Below, in pieces: positions 37,724 through 49,723 of a stretch of DNA of 64,000 nucleotides. The position numbers and the translations under genes were made by a program. The stretch lies in the NCBI RefSeq assembly GCF_905475345.1, contig NC_066605.1:1402501-1466500 (forward strand), given 5' to 3'. Within the stretch, counting starts at the first letter, position 1, and the number at the start of each line of letters is the position of its first letter. The notes beneath the pieces are model-generated. The model saw nothing but the letters and a program-made list of their open reading frames with translations, made no database searches and had not been told where the DNA came from. Source of the DNA: Vespula vulgaris. Lineage: Eukaryota; Arthropoda; Insecta; Hymenoptera; Vespidae.

Positions 37724-37762
<39 letters not shown>

Positions 37763-37763
37763 A
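37724..37763. repeat. (GAAA)n microsatellite
   Basis: About nine to ten tandem GAAA tetranucleotides. Confidence 0.9.
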
Positions 37764-38828
37764 AAACACTGAAAAATATAGGAAGAGAGATACTTGAAAG
37801 ATTTCACTTGATATATTTCCCAAAACTAAAGCAATGCAATCTTGTTTTTAATTATTCGTAGTTCTTTGGAATCATTCTCATGCATGGAATAGTAAGTAGG
37901 TATTGTCCGTTTTGTTTTTATTTGTTTCTGTTTCTTCTCCTTTTTTCTCCTTCTTTTTAAGACCCTTCGTGTCCTTGGGAATCGACCTTCACGCGGAATC
38001 ATCGATGCGAAGATTTTTGTAAGAATCTGATGATTTCGAAATGGGGGGAGGGGTGGGAGGAAGGTTTGAGGGAAGTCTTGAATATCTCTGGAAACTTTGA
38101 AAAAGCAACCGATTGCAAATGAGAACAGAGAGTGTAGATTTGTGCAATAGAGTCGCGAGTTAAAACTCGCAGTCGAAGAAAAGCGGAAACACGCGCTACC
38201 GCGCCGGATGTCGTTGTGCGAGGGCGAGAGGAGCAGAGTGTGTTGGTTGGGCTACCTACTCTGGGCTCAGGGATCAACAGCGGAACGAAACTTGCCGCAC
38301 GCTTTCGTACCTGTCCTGGAATTATTAGTATGAGCAGACTTTTACATGAGATTGGATTACCTCGAGATCTTGCGGTTTTTATACCTTTTTTCTTTCCTTT
38401 TCTTTTCTTTTTTTTTTTTGTTTTTTGTTTTTTGTTTTTTTTTTTTTTTAAGATCGGAGGACAAAGGACTGCACGAATCCCGAAGAAATATTCGTATTAA
38501 TTGATGCATCGATTGTTTGTAATATTTTTCTTTTATTATTATTACTTTTATTGTTATTATTATTATTATAAACTGTTTCACAGCTATAACGGTTCATTCT
38601 GAAGAAAGAGAAAAAGGTTACTGGACTACTTGCATTTTGTGCGATACGTCTTAGCAATTAATCTAATCGTTGTAAGAGAAGAAGATGAAGAAGAAGGAGA
38701 AGAAAATGATGAAAATGCGAGAATGGACAAAACCATTGGATTATAAGTTGGTTCGCCTTTTTTACCTTCTTATCCTCCATTCGTTCAAAGGCCGTTACTA
38801 ATCGAGAAAGATCCTTCATGATCGCAGA

Positions 38829-38868
<40 letters not shown>

Positions 38869-40863
38869 TCTCTCTCACCCTCTTTCTACCTTTCTCGATG
38901 CACATGACGTTGCATTTATCGTCAGTGTTTATAATGGAACTTTGCGATCGGCATGACGAGGCATTTGGTTTTCGAGAAGGAAATTCGACAAAACAGAAAC
39001 AGTTAAGTACGATCGCGACATACTATATGTCATGTAGAGTCCATTTATTACAGGTTATAGAGCACTGTTTTGGATTTATTTCTTTTCGTAGAAGATTAAA
39101 AAAAGATAAAGGAAAAGAATGCGCTAGAAGAAAGAAGTAGAAGAATGAAAAATATCTAAACAGCTTTCTCCTTGCATTTCCGGCTGAAAATAGTTGATTT
39201 CTATTTTGAATTTTTCTTTAATGAAACGAGATTCGAAAGAGGACTCCTACGTCAAGTTTTACCACAGTAGTGATACTGACCCACGAGAGAAAGAGAGAAA
39301 GAGATAGAATAAGAGCGATTAAGTGGATCCGCAAGGGTAAACGCAGCTCGTATAGTTTTTCACTTCTCATTGTGAGTTAGCCGCAATGTGCGACGCTCGG
39401 TATGCGGGGTTCTCACAGAGAATTCTTCGTTCAAGAGAGAGAAAGAGAGAGAGACAAAAAAGATGGAAGGTTTACTACGAGCTTGGGACGCTTGCTTTAA
39501 AACGAGGGAACTCGCTTTTAACACTTATATTCTCTTACCGACAGAAGGATCTCTTTTTCTTTTTTTTTTTTTTTAATTTTTTTGTCTTTTTCGGGTTTTC
39601 TTTTTTTTAGTTTTCTTTTCATACTTAGAGATCTCTTTTCGAGTACCCCATTCAGTTGAAATTAACTTTGAAGAGTTTTGTGTTCGTTCATTAACACGTT
39701 GTTCACGACGAATAAAATTTTCGCACGTGTTTTCTAGATCGACATGTTTGCGAAAACGTATGCTCTTTTTTTATTAGTAAATATACTTGAAAGTTTATAC
39801 TGTTTGAATGAAAGGTTAGAAAATGTAGGAAAAGCTTTGGAAAAGTATGAATTTTTTTTCTGCAAAAGAGTTAAAAACGAAAGAAAAAATGAATTTAGAT
39901 AGTAAAGGTCATTACGAAGCTAATAGAGAGACTATCTAACGGAAGAAACGGTGCGTTTGCTCCGACCTTTGCGCAGTCGCGTGTGAAACGGGTCAGAGTG
40001 TAGCTTGTCTGAACAGAGTAAAAATTCTTTGTATTTACGCGTGAGTATTAAAAGAAAAGAGAAGAGAAGAGAGAGAGAGAGAAGATGGTTGCACGCGTAG
40101 AGAAGAGCAACAGAATAATGACTGGAGAAGAGTCATATAATCCAACAATTATAATAATAATTATTAAGCCAAGAATATAGTGTTGCCACAGTCGAGTGCT
40201 AAAAATTACTCGGGACGGATATTCCTTTGGTTCTTAGAAAGTATGTATTTAATTTAATATAATAAATCATCGAAATGATGATTTCTCGGTGGACTATTAG
40301 CTAACTAACTGGATGAAAAATTTTATTTCCGTAAGCTTTAGAGAAAGAGAAAGAGATAGACAAATAGAGAGAGAGAGAGAGAGAGAGTAATCCCACGTGT
40401 GTGTGTCGAGAAGCAGATGTAAAAGAAAAATAAGCAGCAGTGGGTCCTTCTTAAACATCTTGCGTTAGGATGAAGGCCCTCAAGAGACTCATGTTTCTCT
40501 CTTCTCGCAAAAAGGGACGCGAAACCGCACGTCTTGTACTTGTGCAACGAATGAAAGAGAGAGGGAAAGAAAGAGGGAGATAAAGAAACATTTCGAAGAT
40601 CGTCGTGAGAAGTTGTGGCTTTTCATTCGGAAGATTACGGAGATATATATATATATAGATATGAATATAAGTTGTTGTTGTTGATACGTTTTCTCTCTCT
40701 CTCAAACACGATAATGATAAAGAGTTGATAAACAAGTCGTTATCATAGTGTTGTCTTTCGTCGAAGCTGAATTCATTGCTGCTAAATTATTACTAGTTAC
40801 ATAGACGAGAACGATGTGGATTAAAAAGGCTAATCTTCTCAGTGCATACATATAATATCATTG

Positions 40864-40925
40864 TCATCATCATCATCGTCGTCGTCGTCGTCGTCGTCGT
40901 CATCGTCGTTATCGTCATCGTCGTA
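40864..40925. repeat. (GTC/ATC)n trinucleotide repeat
   Basis: ATC triplets pass into eight or so GTC triplets and back to mixed ATC/GTC. It is intronic in the proposed gene model, so not translated there. Confidence 0.85.
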
Positions 40926-41220
40926 CAAGGACACACGTGGTCATCCACAGCTGTTAATAAAAGTATCACGAGAAATATTAAAACGTTTTACTCTCGTCAC
41001 GCTTGATATTATCATTTCGTTCTCATTGTTCGTTTAATTAAGTCACCTTTTTTGTTTTGCTTGTTTTTTGCTTTTCTTTTTTCTTCGTTTTAGAACAGAG
41101 AGAAATAGAGGACAGTTTTTCCCACAGTTTTTAAATGCTACACTGTTTCTAGGTACGATACACTTAATTGTCATAAAAGAAGATCCTAAATTTATGGGAT
41201 TCGTTATGAGTCTCTCTTAC

Positions 41221-41424
41221 CTGTTGTGGTGCTGTATCAGCCGGAGAAAAACTCGAGAGAGCGGTCAAGGGTGCTAAAGACGCACAGGAGGATGCTCTCG
41301 ACGGTGGTGGCGTGTGACCAGGGGTTGGACTTCCGCTTCCGCAACTACTCGCACCCCCGCTCGAAGAGAGACTCACGCTGTCTGCTCGCCCTCTCCATGG
41401 CGACACCGACACGTGCTTCAACAT
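41221..41424 (-). CDS. Proposed first coding exon of the rau-like gene
   Basis: A minus-strand ATG at 41424 opens 68 codons rich in Ser, Pro, Gly and Ala (MLKHVSVSPWRGRADSVSL..., ...PGHTPPPSRASSCASLAPL..., ...SPADTAPQQ). They end at a strong donor (CAACAG/GTAAGA, exon end 41221). A TGA lies in frame just upstream of the ATG, so either this ATG is the start or the exon begins inside. The base composition and amino-acid make-up are unlike the surrounding AT-rich noise, which supports coding. The exon ends in phase 0 and the first RA exon at 5904 begins in phase 0, so they can be joined directly. The nearest strong minus-strand coding downstream is that RA exon, hence the link. The 35.3-kb intron and the absence of further exons in between are inferred. 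The exon could belong to a different minus-strand gene. Confidence 0.6.
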
Positions 41425-41727
41425 CTTTTTTTTTAATCACGATCTTACCTGAAAAATTAATTTCCATTCTCATATCATAAATTTTGTCTTGACATTAATA
41501 TCTTTTATCAGAAAATTTCTATAAACGAATCTGTTATTTTGTTCGTTATTATTCAAGGTTTTGAATCGTAGGGTTTCAGGTGCACAGTGAAAGCGTACTA
41601 CGAATCATGGACGGGTTAATAGCAAAAGACTATGATTCTTCTTTGAATTGGAATAATCGTTTTATCCTAGATACGTCGGAAACAATTAGAAGACAGGAAG
41701 TTAGGAATAGAAATTAGAGAAAGAGAT

Positions 41728-41758
<31 letters not shown>

Positions 41759-41981
41759 CATTGTCAATTTTATATTTTTGCCTAAGCAGGAACTAGTGAA
41801 TTACAAATGACGAGGATCTTAAAGTGACTTGTAAGTTTGTTTAAAAATTCAATCTATCGAATTTGCAGGCACTCATAGTTGTTGCACAGAAAGAAATTGA
41901 GTTAGGATATACGGTAATTACCGGAGGAATGTCGTGATTGCGAGTGAAAAGAAAAAGGTGTCGAGGGGAATGACTTTGAAA

Positions 41982-42012
<31 letters not shown>

Positions 42013-45000
42013 CATATAATTTGAAGTCCAAGTGAAATCAGAGTGTTGTCCGGTACCTCCGGATGTCCATGCGTGTCAAGAAAATTAAAAAAGAAATGAT
42101 CGAAGAAGTCCAAATAAAAAAAACCATTTAATAACACACGAGAGTTTTATTAATCGTTTATTCTTTTCATACATAAGTTTTTGCTTCTAATACAAACGAA
42201 AGTTCTGAATGAAATCGAAAATGGTAAAAGAATTCCGACCGACAAAACTGGTATTTTTATCTTCAATCAAAGAAAGAGAAAAAAAGAAAGAGAGATAGAA
42301 AGAGAAAGAGAGAAAGAGGATGTTTCGATAAATTATATCAAAACTTTATTAAGTGGTTCTAGTATTATACTCACTTTTACAAATATATATCGTCGTGTTT
42401 TAACGAACGGAGGACAAGAAACAAGTTAGAAAAATTCTTCCCTTTCAACGACAATGAAGAATCATTTTAAATTAATCATCGAAGCAAGTTCACAATCCAA
42501 TCGAATTAGAATTAACGAAGAAATCGAATGATAAGAACACAAACAAGCACTGAGAGACGATAATCATATCACGTGTCACAAAATTCACGAATTCTTTCAA
42601 GCGTTACCTCTCTTTTTCTCTTTCCTTTTATCACGTAGAAATAAGAACGATCGTTAAGCTGAACATATTCTTTTCGAAATAAAAAAAAAAAAATATATAT
42701 GAAAGAGAAATAATGATAGACAAAGCGAGAGCAAGTTATATACATATATATGTGCGTATGTATATATATATATGTATGAAGCGACACAGAAAGCAAGAGA
42801 GGGAGAGACAGAAAAAGAGAGATGAAGATGAACGAACGCGGAGCGCATTCGAAGTGCACGCGACGAGCGCTGCGCCAGAACTAACTATCCGCGCGAACGA
42901 GTAAAGTAGTAGCGCTGCACGTTCTATAGTATAGTAGTAGTCGACCAAGCGGGAACTCAAAAGCCAAGCGAAGGAAAGAGAACGACCTTCCTGTATGGCG
43001 ATATACTAGCTTCAGAGAAAACTCGACAAGAGAAAGAGAGATAGATAGAGAGACATCGAGAGACAGAGAGAAAAAGAGAGAGACAGAGATAGAGATGGAG
43101 ATGGATAGATACGTATGACTGTAGATATATTCGTAGATGTGTGTGTGTGTGTTTTAGCGTCGGTGGTGCGGGGGCGTAGTTTTGCTGCTTTCGTTGAACA
43201 GGAACATGGACGTCGTATGTCCACGCAAACGTTCCTTCGTTCGCCGACCCTTTGCTTTCTTTTACGAGACACACTCGGACCCAGAACGACGGCTTGTTAC
43301 GGTAGAGCAAGCCTACTCAAGGTTCACTTTAAGTACAGGCCCTTTTCTTAGATTTCTTCTTGTTCTTTTTCTCTTTCTTTTTTTTTTCTCGGATTTGTTG
43401 GTTTTTCTCTTTCGTTGCTATCTCTCGCTCTCTTTCTCTATTTTTTTCATCGTGCTAAGCACGTTTCTTACTAATAATTTTTTTATATACTTATTAGTAT
43501 TACATATATAATTGTTTTATTATATCCTGAGTAGGGGCGTGCTTAAATATTTTTCAAATCAATTTGATTTTTAATAATGCGCGATACAGTGACTTCAGGA
43601 ATTGTTTGCCTTCATGGGTTCGAGTTGAGTTTTTTGAGGAATACTTATCATTTTTGCAATTGGTATAAAGAATGAAATAACGAATGAAGTAATTTTCTTA
43701 CAAAATTAGTAGTAGTTTAAGAAATAAATAGGAATGTCAATGTGGAAAGTTAGATCGCGAGAGATACGAAACGGGAAACTGTGAGTGAGTTAACTTTCCT
43801 AAGAGGATAAATTAGGCTAAGTCGATTACAGCAACGATCGATCGCATATGTACTTACCCTGTCGAATATATAAGGTACATGCGTACGTAATGTGAAAAAG
43901 GAACGTCGCAAACACAACATACACAGACACACACACACACATAAAACGATCGTTAAGAACGTGCACGTCCGGTAATTTTATATTCTATTAGTTATTCCAT
44001 TCACATAATCCAATGAAAAGAAGGCTCGAAAACGAGAGAAGACTTTAAGGAGACATTATTTTGACATCGTTTTAGTGTCTCTCGTCTTCGGATATCAATG
44101 CATTTTTTTCCTTCTTCAATGGGGGTTCAAGGACGATAAAATTTTTTGTACAGATGCATACACGGGCTCGAGTCGAAAGTTTCCTAATCAAAAGTGATTC
44201 GAAAAGTCGAAGCTTTTTTAGGCTACGGTTTTTGTTGTTTTCATTTATTTTTTTTTCAGATTGTAAAACTATGAGTTGACCACCTTATGTGTATATAGAT
44301 ATGTATAAGACGATCATTGAAATTATTTACGTAGATATATGCTGGAACAAAGGATACACACCGAAGCAATGGTTTACTCCTACGTGATGATCGTTCGACC
44401 AAAACAAAAAAGAAATATTTTTTACGACTTGATGTACGACATTATTGCCGGAAATTAAATTTAACAACAATCTTTTTTTTCCTTTGTTTATTATAAAAAG
44501 TCTATGATTATTAATGAAAAAAAGTTGAAAGTCGTAAATTTTCGTAAATGTATTTTGGCAAAGAACAAGATCGAAATTGTCTCGTGAAACATTCCTCTTT
44601 CCTAGAGCAAAAAGATCATAGAAAGAGGGATTAGTTTGAGTAGGGTAGAGAAAGGATAAAGAACGTCGAAAAATTCTTCCGTGCTAATAATTTGAGAGTT
44701 GAGAGGGGAGTGAAACAGGTAGACTGACGAAAGAACAGGCCAAGAGAATCTTCGAAAAGTAATTTTTCTCACAATTGAGAAATTTTATTCCTCGGATTTC
44801 TCATGTTTTCAACATTCCCAAACGATTTTCACTTTTCACACGGAAGACGGAAGCCGATGATTAATCCATCGAGAAAGCGTTTGTGCATGGAAGTTTTAAT
44901 CAGAAATCTTGTATCTTACGAACTTGTCTCTGTTCCTATCTTTCTTCATTTTCTCTTTGTTTTTTATTTTTGTGTGGTTTAAAAACTTTGTTCCTTTTCT

Positions 45001-45627
45001 CTTTTTTTCTTTTAATATTCCTTAAGGATGAGTTCACGTTTGAATTCGCTCCGTTGAAAATTCTTAGACGTTTCTTGTTTCTACCCTCTTTGGTAAGAAC
45101 GAAGATCTTCACGCGAAACGTTTTTATTTTAACAAATCTTCTCGGCCGAGTCTAGTAGTTGATAACGAGATACGTTTTGTCACGAACAAGGAGTCTCCTG
45201 TCGAGGAAACTCGTGCCACGCGGGGTCTGGCTTCCATCGAGACGATCTCGAGGAGAAAATTCAATTAGCTACGCTAGCGAAATGCACGTTGCATCTGCTT
45301 GCAATCGGCAAGCATGAAAATTCAACAAGTATACGACGTACGTTGTTTTTCTCGTTTTGTCGTTCTTTCCTTTTCTTCTTTTTCTTTTTCTCTTCAGTAA
45401 TATTACTTCAACTCTGATCTAATTAGTTGGATTTGTTCAGTGTAAATTTTGAAAATTCGCGACATTCCAAATCTGGAAATTAGAATTAATCATCGAAAAA
45501 TTTTTCTTTTATTTATAATTATCATTCGTACATTGGATCTTTGTTAATTACATGATATCTAAGTTGATCGGATTAGTTGAAATTTCGTGATTTAAAGATC
45601 CGAGACAGGATGAAGGTAATTTTCAGG

Positions 45628-45648
45628 CCGTAACACTCAGTGTTACGG
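45628..45648. repeat. Perfect 21-base inverted repeat
   Basis: CCGTAACACT and AGTGTTACGG flank a single central C, so the whole 21 bases are an exact inverted repeat. It could form a 9-bp stem with a 3-nt loop or serve as a symmetric protein site. It is isolated in non-coding DNA between the divergent genes. Confidence 0.85.
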
Positions 45649-45704
45649 TGATCTTTGGTTTCGGGTACTGACGAACAGGTTCGCCTTGCAAGGTGAGATG
45701 CGTG

Positions 45705-45707
<3 letters not shown>

Positions 45708-45745
<38 letters not shown>

Positions 45746-45748
45746 ATC
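45708..45748. repeat. (CT)n microsatellite
   Basis: About 17-20 CT dinucleotides with minor interruption, followed by further CT-rich sequence. A (GA)n counterpart lies at 46048-46080. Confidence 0.85.
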
Positions 45749-46043
45749 TCTCTCTCCCTCTCTCTTTTTTTCTTTTTCTTTCTTTCTTTAGGATCCCATC
45801 TCTCTTTTTCTTCGTGCTCGATGCGCAGAGCACACGGTACTTGTACCGTAGTAGATGCATATGTATATGTGTGTACGATATGTAGGTATGCAGGTGCATA
45901 GTAGGCGTATATAGAAAGAATTGCACACACGAAGGAAGAGCCTCCTCGCCTGTGGGAAAGTAACGCAACACCATGAGACCCACCAAGCTGGACCGCGGCT
46001 GCCAAACTCCCATAGGCAGTGTCGACGTGCATACCATAGGGAG

Positions 46044-46082
<39 letters not shown>

Positions 46083-49000
46083 TACATGTCCTATAAGGAT
46101 AAACTTGCTCACCACCGTGCTTCCGATTTATTTTCCTCTTGAATTTTCTTCTCTTCATCTTTGTTTAAAAAAAAAGAAAAGAAATTTTTGTCTCATTTAT
46201 TTATTTTTTTTTTTTTTATTTTTTATACACTTTCACATATTTTCATATCGTTGCAAATATAACTTTTCTGTTGTTAAGAATTAAAAGAGACCATTTTTAG
46301 CTCGATGACATTGTTTAGCTGTTACCAGGTACAATATCAAATCGATATCGAGATTCGTCTTCCGGTCTTTGGTTATAGTGGTTATCTACCGTTTCCTGAA
46401 CTCGAATGAATAGGATTGTATTTTCCCATGGTCATCTATGGATTCTCATGGGTGTTACTTTCGCTCTTCGTTAAGAGATTATTATAAGCGGTACTTTTAA
46501 TTGTAGTATTTATATTTGTATCGTCGGTAAAATTTGAATGAATTAAATAATCTCTCTGGTGTAAATTTATTATCGTGGAGTAAAAAAGGCTGGGGGTGTG
46601 AGAAGAAAAGAAAATAAACAAATATTTACGAAATAGTCAGAAGCGTGGAAGATAAGGTTCTTTGCGAAAGTAAATATTCTAGGGTCTAATAAAATCCAAC
46701 TATTAAATGTAACTATGTACTATATATATATATAAAAAAAGAACTTTCACGGAGCACGATAAACGTGCATAGTACCGTTGTATATTTGTTCTTTTCTTTT
46801 CTCAAGAATGAACAGGGCCTTTTTTGTCCTAAAAAAATGTCTTCTTACTTCCTACAATCTGTTTGTGAAAAAAGACACGCACATGGGTGGGATGATAATA
46901 TAAGTACACCTTCTTCGTATTTTCAACTGAAAGTAGTACATATATCGTCTTTCATTGACCGTTCTTCTTTTTCCTTTACTCTTTTCTTTCGTTGTTACAA
47001 ACGTTTCAATTTGATTATATAGTATGAATGAGATCAATTGGTAATAAAAATAAAAAAAGGGAAGATGATTTTCATTGAATTTTCTGTTCGTTTCAGATAC
47101 TTGAAAAAGTATGTTTCAAAGGGCTGTTTCGACGAAAAAGAGGGGGAGATTTTATCGGATCGGACGATCGTTATTAAGGACCAGGTGTGGACTATTAATT
47201 TATGGTTAGTGTTTTGGATTAAGATTGAGCTTATATAGTTACGTCAAGGATCGTTTAGCGTCTGCTAATACTGGTCTAGTCATCCTGCTGATAGAAATTT
47301 ATGATTTCCTGTCAAAATTTAATGAAGGCGATAAATTATATTTGATTTTGTCGATTGTTCGATCGACATTTTTTCCTATAGATATTCCTGATTGATTTAT
47401 ATTGTATATTAATGTTCGAGTTAAGTTTATGTTCGACGTCGAAAAAAAATAATTTCTTCGTTCGTGCGTTCGTAATAATCGTAAAGAATCTTCTTACATA
47501 GGTACATTGTGTTATAAATTAATTGGATTCTTCTCCCGCCTCACCCCATAAAGCAATTTATTCGGGAGTGGCATTAAATATGTAGGTCAGATTCTATATC
47601 TTTTTCAAGGATGATTGACTTACATTACACGCCTCGTGAACATTAGGATTTCTTAAAACATCCGACGGAAATGCGTCGAAGAGCAACCGGTGAACATCTG
47701 ACGTTGGGTTTGCTAATAGTAGACCGGAAAGTCTTCTCTTAAAAAAAGAAAAAAAAATACTGCGACACGAAACATTAATCGAATTCGAAATAAATTCATT
47801 ATTTAACGAATAGAAACATTTCGTAAAAAGAAAAAAAAATCATCATGGATATTCGTATCTCTCCCTCTCTCTCTCTCTCTCTCTTTCTCTTTCTCTCTTT
47901 TGTTGTACTATAGTCTTTGGAATCGGAAGATGTAACGTCAGAATTTGTTGGATTATATTATCTCATATACCTATATACGCATGTACAGATAACTATGACG
48001 AATAAGTTATGACTAACAACGACGAATCAAATCAGAGTGTAAACAAAAACTCGATCGCCCACAGGCTTAACTTTCACGAACAATGGACGTTAAAAGGGAC
48101 ATAAATCGTTCTCGTCAGCGAATTTATCATAGTCCATAGAAACGTGACACGTCCACAAGTTGAGCTCTTTATAAAACACCTTGTGCATGTATGTATTGTT
48201 CTTTATTTATTTTCTTTCTATTACATTGGGATAGATAGATTATACCTAGACGAGATGTAGGTATTTAAACAAAACAAAACAAAGTGGTATGATCATCTCG
48301 TTGATCTATTTATTAATACGTCGGTGGATCCATTTAAAATGATTATTCCATTAGGGGTTGAATTCTTCTGGCGTGACCATCGGAGGGTCGAAAAGAAATA
48401 AAAATGTGGGAGACACACCCTTTCGAAGGCCTCGCCCTTATTTAGGTGTGTCCCTGTTGGTTGTTGCACTTTCCACTCTTGGTAACGAAGACCTGCAAAC
48501 ACAGGCCATTACTATGTCCATTTTCACGCGATAAGGTACTTTGATAAAAACCGATTACACAAAGGAAAAAAAAAATAGATAAAAAAGATATCAAGGAAAG
48601 ATAAAACGTTCCTTACGATATTATGGTCCATCGTGATAAATTTTATCTAAGACGATGTTTTTTCAATATTTTCACCGATGATGTCCGATAATCTTTGAAT
48701 ATTTTGCGAACATCCGGGTTATTCATTTTTACAAAATTTTTTTTTTTTTTCATTGTTTACCACCTCCCACTCTTTTACCCTCTTCTATGTTTATACGAAT
48801 ATTCTATTTCCTGGATAACAATACAGTCGCTTCGATCTGTTGCATCGAGCATCTATTTCGTGCACTTCCGCTCAAATTTACTTCCACCAAGGTAATTTAA
48901 TTCGACTTCCGGCGGAACTTTGATCACCTAAGCGTAACTAAAAAATGACCGAGAAATGGAAATATAAATAATCGTGATTTTGTTTCTCGAGATCGTTTCG

Positions 49001-49663
49001 AACGTTCTTCTTCTTCTTCTTCTTCTTCTTTTTTTTCTTCTAGGAGGTGTTCTCTTCTGTAAAAACATGTGAACGATCAGCTGATCGGATCATAGTAAAA
49101 AGCTGAAAATAATGATAGCAAAAAGGAAAGAACAAAATAAGAGAAAGAAACGTTAATAGTTCGTTTACAGTTGGTAATCATGTTTAAAATATATGCGTTC
49201 ATAAAAAGAAAGTTGCACAAACGCGTGTAGGTTTTAATGCTTTCCTTGAAAAGTTATTTCCTTCAAACGTTAGTTAAATAAGCACGATCAGGCCCCACCC
49301 CCGTATCCTTTTTTCTTTGTAGCTTATTTTCATACTATTAGCGTGTTCTTTTCGATTGATCTTTTAGATCTGATATAGAAAGGTAGGAAAGTTTTTCAAA
49401 AAATACTAAACCGAGTATAGTACTTCCGTTTGGATACGGTCCGTTCTCGTTCGATCATTAGAAATAAGAGAAATGAAGGGGAAAAAAACAAAAAAAAGAA
49501 AGTAAAACAAGGAGAAAAAAAAAGTGAAATTGAAATTTGTAATTCATTTACGTAATACCTTTCGTTCTATATTCTTTCGATCGCGATGATTCGATACCGT
49601 TAAATCTGAAAACGACATCAAACGGTTGAGTGGGCTTGTATTTTCTCATTGACATAATTAACG

Positions 49664-49667
<4 letters not shown>

Positions 49668-49722
<55 letters not shown>
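49668..49722. repeat. (CA)n(TA)n compound microsatellite
   Basis: About 21 CA dinucleotides followed by a short TA run. Confidence 0.9.

Positions 49723-49723
<1 letters not shown>

Larger units (their letters stand above)
19096..41220. other. 5' two-thirds of the rau-like giant intron, microsatellite-rich
   Basis: No exon with a recognisable domain was found on either strand. The sequence is filled with poly-T/poly-A runs and (GA)n, (CT)n and (TA)n tracts, which produce many low-complexity open frames. Mildly GC-richer islands (about 24080-24200, 25540-25840, 28490-28640, 29560-29690, 32090-32420, 35480-35700 and 37480-37680) could be conserved regulatory DNA, but nothing in them is diagnostic. 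A diverged duplication of about 90 bases is present at 34380-34475 and 34565-34651. Small extra exons in phase 0 cannot be excluded. Confidence 0.45.

Noticed and set aside
45643..46284. Overlapping open frames up to 171 aa on both strands
   Set aside because: They are produced by (CT)n and (GA)n runs, which are stop-free in several frames, with Ser-Leu or Arg-Glu repeats only.
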